41,825 nucleotides of DNA, from NCBI RefSeq assembly GCF_008271695.1, contig NZ_VKKY01000005.1, positions 1 to 41,825 of the forward strand, given 5' to 3'. How positions within the stretch are numbered: position 1 is the first letter of the stretch; each line of letters starts with the position of its first letter. A program made the translations under genes and the position numbers. Origin of the DNA: Rufibacter hautae. GTDB taxonomy: Bacteria; Bacteroidota; Bacteroidia; Cytophagales; Hymenobacteraceae. Under the pieces are notes generated by a model, which made no database searches, had not been told where the DNA came from, and worked only from the letters and a program-made list of their open reading frames with translations. Positions 22,518 to 30,392 of this stretch are shown piece after piece.

Positions 22518-22590
22518 AAGTTTGGGCTTAATGGTAGATAAATATACGCCATCCACTTAAGGCTTTACTTGACGACGGTTAGCCGGGAAA

Positions 22591-22604
22591 ATGATCCTCG
22601 TCAA
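22591..22604. promoter_or_regulatory. FNR/FixK-like box upstream of YceI (1)
   Basis: ATGATCCTCGTCAA contains TGAT-N4-GTCAA. The centre is about 56 bases from the -7-like box of the YceI gene, the same spacing as at 25446. Confidence 0.6.
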
Positions 22605-22695
22605 GAAAGGAAAACCTTAGCCTTTACCAATCAAACGGTTCAATAAAGCCGCTTTCAGGGCTTTTCTTTGGGAAAGAGACCTGAAACAAACAGAC

Positions 22696-23307
22696 TTACA
22701 CTACTTCCTTCAGCTGGAGGCGAAAAGAGATCATAAGTTTCTGGTGGGTCTGCACCATGCCTTTGAACTTGCTAGGCGGGGTTAGGTTGAAATCAGAGAA
22801 GGTGACTTCCCGCAGGCCTACCAGATGGATCTCGTTCTGGGCGTCTACCCAGATCTGGTACCTCACCTCCACCCGTTTTCGGGTGCCAGCCAGGTCGATG
22901 TCCACCAGCCCGGTGATGTGGGCGGGCTTCTGGCTCAGGGTAGGCAGTTTGTTCAGTGAGAGAAAGGTGATGCAGAGCATCGGGTACTGCCCGGCTTTGA
23001 GGGTCTTGCGCAGGTCACGGGTCATGACGGGGTTGTGGCAATCGAAGTGCTGCAGGTTCAATTGCAGACTGCCGGTAAGGGCCATGGCGCTGCCATTCCG
23101 GGTCAGGCCCAGCGTGTCCAGCCGGTCATAGGAGCTGATCCCGCAGGCGAACTTGCTGAGGTTAGTGCTGCCGTTCACCTGCAGGCTGCTGCTCCCGCTC
23201 ACCGCCCATTGGGTAGGGCGTTTGGGTTTGCCGGACGGCACCCAGGCCAGGAGGGCCAGCAGATGCAGCAGAAGCAAGCCACGCAGAAAAAGGGAGGATA
23301 CACGCAT
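22696..23307 (-). CDS. YceI-family periplasmic protein (2)
   Basis: A 203-residue YceI protein with a hydrophobic signal (LLLLHLLALLAWVPS). Core: WAVSGSSSLQVNGSTNLSKFAC, LNLQHFDCHNPVMTRDLRKTLKAGQYPMLCITF, ITGLVDIDLAGTRKRVEVRY and LREVTFSDFNLTPPSKFKGMVQTHQKLMISF. The ending TPPSKFKGMV matches the family. It contains extra cysteines that might form a disulphide. It lies 75 bases after the porin gene, from which it is separated by a terminator-like stem, so it may have its own start; a TAccTTTA box is at 23320-23327. Confidence 0.88.
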   Translation of the reverse strand: MRVSSLFLRGLLLLHLLALLAWVPSGKPKRPTQWAVSGSSSLQVNGSTNLSKFACGISSYDRLDTLGLTRNGSAMALTGSLQLNLQHFDCHNPVMTRDLRKTLKAGQYPMLCITFLSLNKLPTLSQKPAHITGLVDIDLAGTRKRVEVRYQIWVDAQNEIHLVGLREVTFSDFNLTPPSKFKGMVQTHQKLMISFRLQLKEVV

Positions 23308-23326
23308 CTTGCAACGTTTTAAAGGT

Positions 23327-23365
23327 AAAAAGGCCGGGCCGAAAGGAACCCCGGATTGGCCTTTT
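23327..23365 (-). terminator. terminator-like stem between porin and YceI (2)
   Basis: AAAAGGCC (23328-23335) pairs with GGCCTTTT (23358-23365), with an inner GC-rich portion. On the minus strand the stem is followed by TTTTTACCTTT. It would end or attenuate transcription from the porin gene. Confidence 0.55.
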
Positions 23366-23382
23366 CTGGATAATGCCAGCTT

Positions 23383-24714
23383 TTAGAAACCAACGGCGGC
23401 CTGGATCACATAGCCGTTGAAAGAGCCTCCGCTGCGGTATTCGGCGGCGGGGAAGTTCTCGTATTCCTGACGCACGTACTCGCCTTTGAGCAGGATGTTG
23501 CGGGTCAGGAACCAGCCGGCGCCAACCGCCATGCGGTCAATCTTGATATCATTCCCAAACACAATTGGGGCAGTGGTGGCGGTTTCGGCCACGTTGGGCA
23601 GTTGGGCGGTCACCTTGTTGTAGCGGGCTCCCACAAAGAAGTTCTCCTGAACCCCTATCCGGTAGACCACGTCTACGGCGTACTGGTGCACGTTCCGTTC
23701 CCGGGTTTCGTTTTTAGAGCGGCCCTCGGCGGTCTCATAGGTGGCGAACACTTCCAGTTGGCTTGCTTTCACAAAGCCGTTTACCTGCAGGGCGTCTACT
23801 TTCTTGCTGAAACCGGGGTTCAAACGGCCCGAGAAAGCATTGACTGAATAAGTGCCCCCTTCTTTTTCCATCGCCATGAAGTAGTTGGAGCCGGTGCGGT
23901 CGCCGCCGTACAAGGTCTGTCCGCCGGAGCTGTTGTTGGTATAGTAAGAGGCAGCCAAACGCACGCGCACCTCAGGCATCAGTTGTTTGTCTACCCCGCC
24001 TTTGATGTAGAAAGCCGGCGATTTGCGGATGTTGCCGTCGGCGGCCGTGGGCACCAGTTCATCAATGTTGCCCTTGATCATGCCGTTAGACACGCCCACT
24101 AACCCAAACAGGCCGTTTCTGCGCACCAGCACCTCGCCGCCGATCTCCGTGGCGAAAGCGTCCAGGATGTAGTTTTCGGCAAACGGGTTGTAAAACGTAT
24201 GGCCCCCGTCTGAGCGCCGGAAATGCTGGTCCCCGTAGTTTATTTCCATATGGCCTATCTTGATGGTGGTGACTTCCATCAAATCTGCCCAGAACTGGCC
24301 TTTAAAGGGGAGTTTGTCAAACTGGATATAGCCACCCTTTACCCAGGTTTCGTTGTGATGCCGGCTGGAAAGGTAACTGGTCAGGTTCAGGCGGATGCCC
24401 TCGGCCAGCTGCACGTCCAAGAACAGGTTGGCGTTGGCGGTATTGAAGCCGGGCGTTATTTTCTGCAGCCCGCCGGATGAGTTGCGGTGCCGGAGCCCCT
24501 GAAACGACTGCGTAAAACCAGCCCCCAGTTTCAGGCGGATTCCGTCAAATGCCACCGTGTCGGTTTTGGGGTCCTCGAACACGTTGATGCCGGTTTTGTC
24601 ATAGGGCCGCAGGTTGGACACCGGGCCGAATACCTGGGCCTGGGCGTTGGAGGAGGCAAGAAAGCTGCCGGCCGTGAGAAGGGAAACGATGGCGGTGGTA
24701 AAGATTGTTTTCAT
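23383..24714 (-). CDS. outer-membrane beta-barrel (porin-like) protein
   Basis: A 443-residue protein with a signal peptide (MKTIFTTAIVSLLTAGSFLASSNAQA). The rest alternates short strands with polar loops and ends with an aromatic residue (VIQAAVGF), the C-terminal signature of outer-membrane barrels. Segments such as IRLNLTSYLSSRHHNETWVKGGY and IKIGHMEINYGDQHFRRSD resemble phosphate-selective porin-like or alginate-type barrels; the substrate is unknown. It lies between YceI genes on the same strand, 35 bases after YceI (3), so the two are probably co-transcribed from the promoter near 25390. The set may import or process a lipid-like ligand. Confidence 0.85.
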   Translation of the reverse strand: MKTIFTTAIVSLLTAGSFLASSNAQAQVFGPVSNLRPYDKTGINVFEDPKTDTVAFDGIRLKLGAGFTQSFQGLRHRNSSGGLQKITPGFNTANANLFLDVQLAEGIRLNLTSYLSSRHHNETWVKGGYIQFDKLPFKGQFWADLMEVTTIKIGHMEINYGDQHFRRSDGGHTFYNPFAENYILDAFATEIGGEVLVRRNGLFGLVGVSNGMIKGNIDELVPTAADGNIRKSPAFYIKGGVDKQLMPEVRVRLAASYYTNNSSGGQTLYGGDRTGSNYFMAMEKEGGTYSVNAFSGRLNPGFSKKVDALQVNGFVKASQLEVFATYETAEGRSKNETRERNVHQYAVDVVYRIGVQENFFVGARYNKVTAQLPNVAETATTAPIVFGNDIKIDRMAVGAGWFLTRNILLKGEYVRQEYENFPAAEYRSGGSFNGYVIQAAVGF

Positions 24715-24749
24715 AGGACTGGGGATTGAAACGATGATGTTGAGAAAGA

Positions 24750-25364
24750 TTATTTCTGGTATGTCTGCGCAAACCCGATGGTGAGGTCATTGCCTACTTT
24801 CATGGTGCCGGCCATGTAGCTGGGCGCCGCGATGCTGTAATCGGAGAGTTTGATTTTCTCAGTGCCAGTGCAGGTGATGCTGTTGTCTGGGTTCACCACC
24901 ACGTTCACATCCATGGAGATGATCTGGCGGGAGCCGGCAATGGTAAGGTCACCCAGGGCTTTCACCAGGTAGTTGTCTTTGGAGAGCGTGGTGATGTCCG
25001 TGGCGCGCAGGTTGTAGACAATCCTGGGGTGCTGCGTGGCTTTCATGACCTTGTAGGCCCGGTTGTCCAGGGAAGAGTGCTTACTTTTAAGGGTCTTGGA
25101 GTCCACCGTCAGCTGGAAGGCGTTGATGGAGGTGAGGACGTGTTTCGCGTCAAACTTGAAATCGCCTTTGCTTTGCATGGTAGAGGAAACCATCTCCCAG
25201 TCATGCACATTGGAGTTGCCCATCACCTTCAGGAAAACCTTGGCTTTGGGCATCAAGCTGTACGTAGCCTGGGCCTGGGTCTGCAGCGGAAATACAAAAA
25301 GCGCCAGGGCGATGGTCAGTGCCGTGAAAAGGAAGTTGCGGGTGAGAGTGTTCTTTGTTTTCAT
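24750..25364 (-). CDS. YceI-family periplasmic protein (3)
   Basis: A 204-residue YceI protein, first gene of the group. Signal peptide FTALTIALALFVFPLQTQAQ. Core: VFLKVMGNSNVHDWEMVSSTM, FQLTVDSKTLKSKHSSLDNRAYKVMKATQHPRIVYNL, LGDLTIAGSRQIISMDVNVVV and KIKLSDYSIAAPSYMAGTMKVGNDLTIGF. Transcribed from a clear -7 box at 25387-25394. The strongest FNR-like box of the plasmid lies about 55 bases further upstream (25439-25452). It is therefore predicted to respond to the nearby oxygen-sensing pair. Confidence 0.93.
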   Translation of the reverse strand: MKTKNTLTRNFLFTALTIALALFVFPLQTQAQATYSLMPKAKVFLKVMGNSNVHDWEMVSSTMQSKGDFKFDAKHVLTSINAFQLTVDSKTLKSKHSSLDNRAYKVMKATQHPRIVYNLRATDITTLSKDNYLVKALGDLTIAGSRQIISMDVNVVVNPDNSITCTGTEKIKLSDYSIAAPSYMAGTMKVGNDLTIGFAQTYQK

Positions 25365-25386
25365 AACCGATTGGTTTTATTTGAAA

Positions 25387-25394
25387 CAAAGGTA
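25387..25394 (-). promoter_or_regulatory. -7 box of the YceI-porin operon
   Basis: TACCTTTG on the minus strand fits TAnnTTTG, 22 bases before the YceI start codon. There is no good -33 TTTG, which fits a promoter that needs an activator. Confidence 0.65.
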
Positions 25395-25438
25395 GGGGGA
25401 CGGTAGAACGCGGCACCTGACGCCTGTTAGCCGATAAC

Positions 25439-25452
25439 TTGATGCTCGTCAA
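25439..25452. promoter_or_regulatory. FNR/FixK-like box upstream of the YceI-porin operon
   Basis: TTGATGCTCGTCAA differs from the FNR/FixK consensus TTGAT-N4-ATCAA by one base. Its centre is about 55 bases upstream of the -7 box. It also stands in the duplicated kinase promoter region that precedes the broken kinase copy at 25531. Confidence 0.7.
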
Positions 25453-25530
25453 GCTTTGCGAAGCTGCAAACCGGCTAGCCCCGGAATAATAAAGGGCACG
25501 TTGCCAAATGCTTTCGTGTCCTTAGGGTCT

Positions 25531-25620
25531 ATGGTCACCACTCTCTGACAATACCGCCTTAGTCCAGGTCATCATCCAGAACAACATTGACGGGATCATC
25601 ACCTTTGACGACAACCCCAC
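25531..25620 (+). pseudogene. truncated duplicate of the FixL-like kinase start
   Basis: From ATG 25531 the DNA closely follows the first ~90 bases of the kinase gene at 27256 (MATTLSDNTALVE, then IIQN-IDGIIT-D). A two-base loss creates a stop at codon 6. The upstream 100 bases, including the FNR-like box, also match the kinase upstream region. Similarity ends near 25610-25620. It is a partial duplication now decayed. Confidence 0.85.
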
Positions 25621-25638
25621 CGGGACACCCCCCACACC

Positions 25639-25833
25639 AGCAGGCCGGCCGTAGGGCAGTTCAGCCTCCCGGAGGTAAAGCATTGCCTAGACCTCATCGT
25701 GGACCATACCCAGACCTACGACCTCAAGAACCTGCGGCTGGACTCCAGCCACTCCGTCATTGAGGTGGGGAACGGGTCCTACCGGGCCATCACCATGATG
25801 TTCGCCCGGCACCTGAAGGGTACCCGCCTTTAA
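25639..25833 (+). pseudogene. 3' fragment of an unidentified gene
   Basis: An open frame without start codon reads FSLPEVKHCLDLIVDHTQ, then LKNLRLDSSHSVIEVGNGSY and MMFARHLKGTRL before a TAA at 25831-25833. Composition is convincingly coding. The family is not recognised. It sits directly after the duplicated kinase fragment, so it may mark a deletion junction. A further coding-like stretch (about 25845-25940) follows in no complete frame. Confidence 0.45.
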
Positions 25834-26071
25834 AGGCTAGTGCGCGTCAGCAGCAATGGTTCCGTGCAGAGGAAAAGGCCGCCAAGGTATCCCAGGAGAT
25901 CAAAGAAAGCGGGAACCTGCCCGCCAACTCATCCAAACCACTTCGTTGCACTATTCTCCCTATTATGGTATACTTCACTGCCACCCTACCAGTGATTAAA
26001 AATGCTTCATGTGTTTGTGTTGCAGGAAACCAGCCAACCCAAAAGAAGGGCCCTCTGCCTTATTCCACTTG

Positions 26072-26713
26072 CTAAGCATGCCATAGGATGACTGCGAAAA
26101 AAGCTATAACGGTTAACACGAAGCCCACCATCAGCACATTATAACTCAAGCGCAGGTAATGGTACTTGCGGGCCACAGAGACACCCAGGCCATGCAGATC
26201 GCGCATCAGGGCATGGCGGGAGCGGGTGCCGTTCTCCAAAAGCTTATCCATGGCTAGCTCATACTCCTTGATGGACATCCTGTGGAAGTTCTCAAAATGC
26301 AGCAGGTTCACCTCCTTGTCGGCTACCTCGTCTAAGGTATAATACCCGCGCGTACGGTCTGGCCGGGTAGAGAAAATAGCCAACACCATGGTGCCGGTAC
26401 AGGTCAAAATCAAGAGAAAGCCCGGTATGATATAACTGTTGATGTCCTCAAACCGGCGCAGAAAAACCGTGAACATCACAGAGATGGCCAAGGTGCAGAT
26501 ACCAATCAGGATATTGGCGCGCCGGTCCCCAATGGCAATAAAAGATACATGGTTTCTAGCGGCGGTGCGGTACATGTTGGTGAGCCCGCTAATGCGTTCC
26601 TTGGCAACCATTTCCTCTTTTTTCCCTTTTTCTTTTTCCTGCTTTTTCTCCTTTTCCTTTGCTTTCTTCTTTTGCTTTTTAAGGGAAGCTTCCTGTTCTT
26701 CTATCTCTTTCAT
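26072..26713 (-). CDS. DUF5706 membrane protein (Pycsar-effector-like)
   Basis: A 213-residue membrane protein. Residues 1-42 are a highly charged Lys/Glu coiled coil (KKQKKKAKEKEKKQEKEKGKK). Then comes the DUF5706 core: YRTAARNHVSFIAIGDRRANILIGI, two hydrophobic segments (LAISVMFTVFL and IIPGFLLILTCTGTMVLAIF), NLLHFENFHRMSIKEYELAM and a last membrane helix (VLMVGFVLTVIAFFAVIL). DUF5706 is the membrane effector domain of some Pycsar cyclic-nucleotide defence systems, and also occurs fused to HD domains in Bacteroidota. No cyclase gene is present on the plasmid and no HD domain is fused, so it is an orphan or serves signalling in this stress module. Confidence 0.82.
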   Translation of the reverse strand: MKEIEEQEASLKKQKKKAKEKEKKQEKEKGKKEEMVAKERISGLTNMYRTAARNHVSFIAIGDRRANILIGICTLAISVMFTVFLRRFEDINSYIIPGFLLILTCTGTMVLAIFSTRPDRTRGYYTLDEVADKEVNLLHFENFHRMSIKEYELAMDKLLENGTRSRHALMRDLHGLGVSVARKYHYLRLSYNVLMVGFVLTVIAFFAVILWHA

Positions 26714-26955
26714 CGCTTTCTTTTAAATAGTAGAAAATTGCAGGCTATACCCTGCGTTTATTAAGTACCGGAGCAGAATGCCCCGGTTTATAAGAATGAC
26801 CTTTCACGGTTGAAGGTATGCTGGGCTTGCGTTGGAAGGATTCCGGCCCATAAGGAGAGCGGGAGGGCAAGTGATAGTCTTTCCATGGCAGCTTAAGAAC
26901 CAGGTGAAAGTTGCCCCCTAGCCCTGCAAGGACCGACAAAATATGGGGATACCCC

Positions 26956-26969
26956 CTGATATTCGTCAA
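26956..26969. promoter_or_regulatory. FNR/FixK-like box, kinase/DUF5706 intergenic region
   Basis: CTGATATTCGTCAA contains TGAT-N4-GTCAA. It lies about 290 bases before the kinase and 245 before the divergent DUF5706 start; a second, weaker box (TTGATACCCGTCAT, 26978-26991) follows 22 bases on. Confidence 0.55.
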
Positions 26970-26977
26970 CGGGAAAT

Positions 26978-26991
26978 TTGATACCCGTCAT
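26978..26991. promoter_or_regulatory. second, weaker FNR-like box
   Basis: TTGATACCCGTCAT keeps the TTGAT half; the other half deviates. It is spaced 22 bases from the first box, so both lie on the same face of the helix. Confidence 0.4.
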
Positions 26992-27255
26992 TTTTGATTG
27001 CTCCCCGTTCAAGGGCAGAGGCGGAGGACATCAGGGGGGTAAATGCAGGGGCAACCTATGGTTGGATCCCCTGGGAACCAATGCAGCTTGGTTTTTCAGG
27101 CCGGCGACCTTCTTAGATTTGGAGCATGCCCTTGATCCTGTTTGTGGCCAATTACCTGATAACTTGACGCTTGCCAAGCTTTGCGAGGCCTCATTGGAGC
27201 AGCCATGGAATAATAAATGGCACGTTGTCAATCGCTTTCGTGTTATTAGGGTGCT

Positions 27256-28458
27256 ATGGCCACCACTCTCTCAGACAATACCGCATTAGTAGAAGCCATC
27301 ATCCAGAACGCGATTGACGGTATCATCACCATTGACGAGCGCGGCATCATCGAGAGCATCAACCCGGCGGCCGGCGATTTGTTCGGGTATTCCCCCGAGG
27401 AGGTGATCGGGAGGAATATCTGTATTCTGATGCCCCCACCCGACAGGGACCAGCATGACCAGTACCTGGCACGCTACCAGCAAACGCGGGTGCCGCACAT
27501 GATCGGCATCGGGCGCGAGGTGCAGGGGCTGAAGAAAGACAGCACTGTTTTCCCGTTTCGGCTGGCCCTGAGTGAGGTGCAGCTGGCGGGCCGGATCATC
27601 TATACCGGGTTTATCCATGACCTGAGCCGGGAGAAGGAAGCGGAGGAAAAGCTAAGGCAGCACTCCGAGGAATTGGAGGCCCAGGTAAAGGAGCGTACCC
27701 AGTCGCTGCAACTCTCCCTGCGGGAACTGCAGAACGCCAAGGACACGGTGAGCACGTCGCTGGAGAAGGAGAAAGGCCTGAGCCAGCTCAAGAGCAGGTT
27801 CGTGTCCATGGCCTCACACGAGTTCCGGACGCCGCTCAGCTCGGTGCAGCTGTCGGCCTCGCTCATCGAGCGGTACGCCTTGTCGGAGAACCCCAATATC
27901 ACCAAACACGTCAACAAGATAAAGAGCGCGGTCACCAACCTGACCAACATCCTCAACGACTTTTTGCTGCACGAGCGCCTGGACGCCGGCAAGGTGGAAC
28001 CTTCCTTCACCCTCTTCGACGTGGTGCAGCTGGGCGAGGAGATCACCGAGGAGATGCAGCTGGTCTCCAAGGCGGGCCAGAACATCATCTACCAGCACAC
28101 GGGCGTGGAGAGCGAGTTCCGGCTGGACCAGTACTTGCTCAAGAACTGCATCATCAACCTTATCTCCAACGCCATCAAGTACTCGGGGGAGAACACCTTC
28201 ATCGAGTTCAACACCGAGATCCGGGAGGCCGTGCTCACCGTGGTCATCAAGGACTACGGCATCGGGATTCCGCGGAAAGACCATGCCCAGCTGTTCGAGC
28301 CCTTTTTCCGGGCCCACAACACGGGTACCATCCCGGGCACCGGGCTGGGGCTGCACATCGTGCGCCGCTATGTCATGCTCATGAACGGCTCCATCGCCTT
28401 TGAGAGCGGCCTCAACCAGGGCACCTCCTTCACCTTCACCTTTCCGGTACAATCATGA
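27256..28458 (+). CDS. FixL-like haem-PAS sensor histidine kinase
   Basis: A 400-residue soluble kinase. The PAS domain (about 8-125) contains IDGIITIDERGIIESINPAAGDLFGYSPEEVIGRN, then MPPPDRDQHDQYL and PHMIGIGREVQGLKKDSTVFPFRL. The last block is the FixL signature: H81 aligns with the haem-ligand His and R87 with the haem-contacting Arg of rhizobial FixL. A coiled coil (130-175) leads to the HisKA box SHEFRTPL (H188) and the ATPase domain (NLISNAIKYS, DYGIGIP, GTGLGLHIV). No membrane segment. It should autophosphorylate when oxygen is low. It overlaps the response regulator gene by 4 bases. A degenerate FNR-like site lies at 27164-27177. Confidence 0.9.
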   Translation: MATTLSDNTALVEAIIQNAIDGIITIDERGIIESINPAAGDLFGYSPEEVIGRNICILMPPPDRDQHDQYLARYQQTRVPHMIGIGREVQGLKKDSTVFPFRLALSEVQLAGRIIYTGFIHDLSREKEAEEKLRQHSEELEAQVKERTQSLQLSLRELQNAKDTVSTSLEKEKGLSQLKSRFVSMASHEFRTPLSSVQLSASLIERYALSENPNITKHVNKIKSAVTNLTNILNDFLLHERLDAGKVEPSFTLFDVVQLGEEITEEMQLVSKAGQNIIYQHTGVESEFRLDQYLLKNCIINLISNAIKYSGENTFIEFNTEIREAVLTVVIKDYGIGIPRKDHAQLFEPFFRAHNTGTIPGTGLGLHIVRRYVMLMNGSIAFESGLNQGTSFTFTFPVQS

Positions 28459-29513
28459 AAAAGCGCATCCTGATCATCGAGGACCATATAGACATCCGGG
28501 AGAGTTCCACGGAGATCCTGGAACTTAGCGGCTACGAGGTCCTGCAGGCCCCTGATGGCAAAGCCGGGGTAGCGCTGGCGCTCGCCCACCTGCCCGACCT
28601 CATCCTCTGCGACATCATGATGCCCGAGCTGGATGGTTTCGGGGTCCTGTACCTCTTGCACAAGAACCCTGACACGGCCAACATCCCCTTCGTGTTCCTG
28701 ACGGCCAAGGCTGAGCGCGGCGATATCAGGAAAGGCATGGAGATGGGTGCCGACGATTACCTGACCAAACCCTTCGACGGCATGGAACTGCTGGTAGCCG
28801 TAGAGAGCCGCCTGGCCAAGCAACAGCAGCAGCAGACCTTCTACAGCCAGCCCTTGGTGAACCTGGGGAATCTGGCGGCCACCGCTGACGGGCTGGCCCA
28901 GCTCAAAGACACGGTGTCGGGCCTCAAGGTGAGGCAGGCGAAGAAAGACCAGTGCATCTACCAGGAGGAGGACCACGCCAAGGGCATCTACCTGGTGCTG
29001 GGCGGCCGCTTCAAGACCAGCCGGATGGCCGATGACGGCCGCGAGCTGATCACCGGCATGTACACCCAGGACGACTACATGGGCATTGAGGCCATGCTGC
29101 TGGGTGAGGCTTACACTGATAGCGCCACGGCCATGGAGAACAGCTCCTACTGCCTGCTGACCAAGGAGACCGTGGACTCGTTTCTGGCCCGTTTTACGGA
29201 TATCGGCCATAAATTTATCCAGATCCTTTCCCACAATGTGCGGGAGAAGGAGACGCAGCTGCTGCAGATGGCCTACCACTCCGTTCGGAAGCGGATGGCC
29301 AACGTGCTGGTGAGCCTGGCCCGGGAGCAGCGCCCCCTGTTGGTGCATGACTGCTTGCAGGTCTCCCGCGAGGACATGGCCTCCATGACCGGCATGGCCA
29401 CCGAGACCGTGAGCCGCATCCTCTCTGATTTCGCCAGCGAGAAGCTGATCCAGAAGAAAGGCCGCCTGATCCAGATCCTGGACCTTGCCCGCCTGGCCAA
29501 TATGAAAAACTGA
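28455..29513 (+). CDS. response regulator with receiver and CRP/FNR output (FixK-like)
   Basis: A 352-residue protein. Receiver domain 1-120: IIEDHIDIR, phospho-acceptor D53 in LCDIMMPELDG, FLTAK, and YLTKPF. Linker 121-150 with a Gln run. Cyclic-nucleotide-like domain about 155-265 (GIYLVLGGRFKTSR, ATAMENSSYCLL). CRP-type helix-turn-helix about 270-345, with recognition helix TETVSRILSDF. E317, S320 and R321 match the FNR residues that read TTGA half-sites. It joins in one chain what rhizobia split into FixJ and FixK. No cysteine cluster of FNR is present, so oxygen sensing depends on the kinase. Predicted targets are the TGAT-N4-GTCAA boxes on this plasmid. Confidence 0.92.
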   Translation: MKKRILIIEDHIDIRESSTEILELSGYEVLQAPDGKAGVALALAHLPDLILCDIMMPELDGFGVLYLLHKNPDTANIPFVFLTAKAERGDIRKGMEMGADDYLTKPFDGMELLVAVESRLAKQQQQQTFYSQPLVNLGNLAATADGLAQLKDTVSGLKVRQAKKDQCIYQEEDHAKGIYLVLGGRFKTSRMADDGRELITGMYTQDDYMGIEAMLLGEAYTDSATAMENSSYCLLTKETVDSFLARFTDIGHKFIQILSHNVREKETQLLQMAYHSVRKRMANVLVSLAREQRPLLVHDCLQVSREDMASMTGMATETVSRILSDFASEKLIQKKGRLIQILDLARLANMKN

Positions 29514-29567
29514 CCACCATCAAGTTTACACTTGCTTAGCCGCAGGAAACTTGCGGAAAGGAAAGCC

Positions 29568-29575
29568 TACGTTTG
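29568..29575 (+). promoter_or_regulatory. -7 box before the dehydrogenase-like gene
   Basis: TACGTTTG fits TAnnTTTG, 20 bases before ATG 29596. No good -33 TTTG at the right distance. Confidence 0.45.
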
Positions 29576-29595
29576 TATCTATTAGATGCAAACCG

Positions 29596-29991
29596 ATGAA
29601 AGTAATAGCCTATGGCATTCGGCCTTCCGAGAAAGTAATCCTGGCGCAGGCCAACCACAAAAAGCACGACATCACCCTTATCTCCAATCCCTTGAGCACG
29701 GAGACCGCTTTCTATGCCCAAGGCAAGGAGGCGGTCATCGTCTTCTCGGCCAGTGAGGTTTCGGAGCCGGTTTTAGAGCTTTTGGCTAAAACCGGTATTA
29801 AGTATATCGCCACGCATTCCAATAGCCTCGGCCCCCATGTCTCAGAAAAGGGTGCAGCAGAACAGCATGGGATCCTGTGGGCCAATGTCACTGGGCCTTC
29901 CAACTTTCGCCAGGAACCCACTTTGGAGGATCTACAGCAGATGGCGACCCAGACCATTGGCCATTTAGACAACTGGCAACTCTTGGATTGA
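29596..29991 (+). CDS. N-terminal domain of a D-2-hydroxyacid (D-lactate) dehydrogenase
   Basis: A 131-residue protein similar in pattern to the first part of D-lactate dehydrogenases: KVIAYGIRPSEKVILAQANHKKHDITLI, LSTETAFYAQGKEAVIVF, then LELLAKTGIKYIATHSN. The NAD-binding Rossmann motif GxGxxG and catalytic Arg/Glu/His of the full enzyme are missing, so it cannot be a working dehydrogenase. The reading frame ends cleanly and the sequence is well kept, which argues for a stand-alone domain, perhaps a sensor or regulator of lactate metabolism. It is 82 bases after the response regulator, in the oxygen module. Confidence 0.7.
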   Translation: MKVIAYGIRPSEKVILAQANHKKHDITLISNPLSTETAFYAQGKEAVIVFSASEVSEPVLELLAKTGIKYIATHSNSLGPHVSEKGAAEQHGILWANVTGPSNFRQEPTLEDLQQMATQTIGHLDNWQLLD

Positions 29992-30029
29992 TAGATAGAC
30001 AATGAAAGGTACTTAATTGAATAGAGGAG

Positions 30030-30392
30030 ATGGGATATCATGGTAGGCAGTACGGAGCTAAGTTGACCATCATCAAAACCATACACACCTTGGTATGGTT
30101 GTTTTTGAGTTCAATCATTTGCTATATGCTGTACGCGGCCGTCGTAAACAGACTGGATGCGTGGCTGTGGATAGGTTATGGGTTCATATTCATAGAAATT
30201 ATCACCCTGCTGGTTTTCAAAGGCGTTTGTCCCCTTACTCTAATAGCAGGTAAATACTCTACTTCAAAGAAAGACAATTTCGATATTTATCTCCCCAATT
30301 TCATAGCCAAATACAATAAGGTGATTTGCACCGTCTTATTGACCCTTACGATTGCCTTGACTATTTATCAGCTTCTGCACCAGCGGCACTGA
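30030..30392 (+). CDS. small membrane protein
   Basis: A 120-residue protein with three or four membrane helices: TLVWLFLSSIICYMLYAAVV, LWIGYGFIFIEIITLLVF and VICTVLLTLTIALTIYQLL. The loop FKGVCPLTLIAGKYSTSKKDNFDIYLPNFIAKYNK is polar with conserved look. I recall no family name. It lies 38 bases after the dehydrogenase-like gene, on the same strand, and may be co-transcribed. Confidence 0.7.
   Translation: MGYHGRQYGAKLTIIKTIHTLVWLFLSSIICYMLYAAVVNRLDAWLWIGYGFIFIEIITLLVFKGVCPLTLIAGKYSTSKKDNFDIYLPNFIAKYNKVICTVLLTLTIALTIYQLLHQRH

Noticed and set aside
27814..28452. 212-residue frame opposite the kinase
   Set aside because: Shadow; the kinase motifs are unambiguous.
26072..28458. Complete Pycsar system
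   Set aside because: The DUF5706 effector is present but no nucleotide cyclase; the neighbouring kinase is not a cyclase.
28368..29348. 326-residue frame opposite the response regulator
   Set aside because: Shadow of high-GC coding DNA; no motif of its own.
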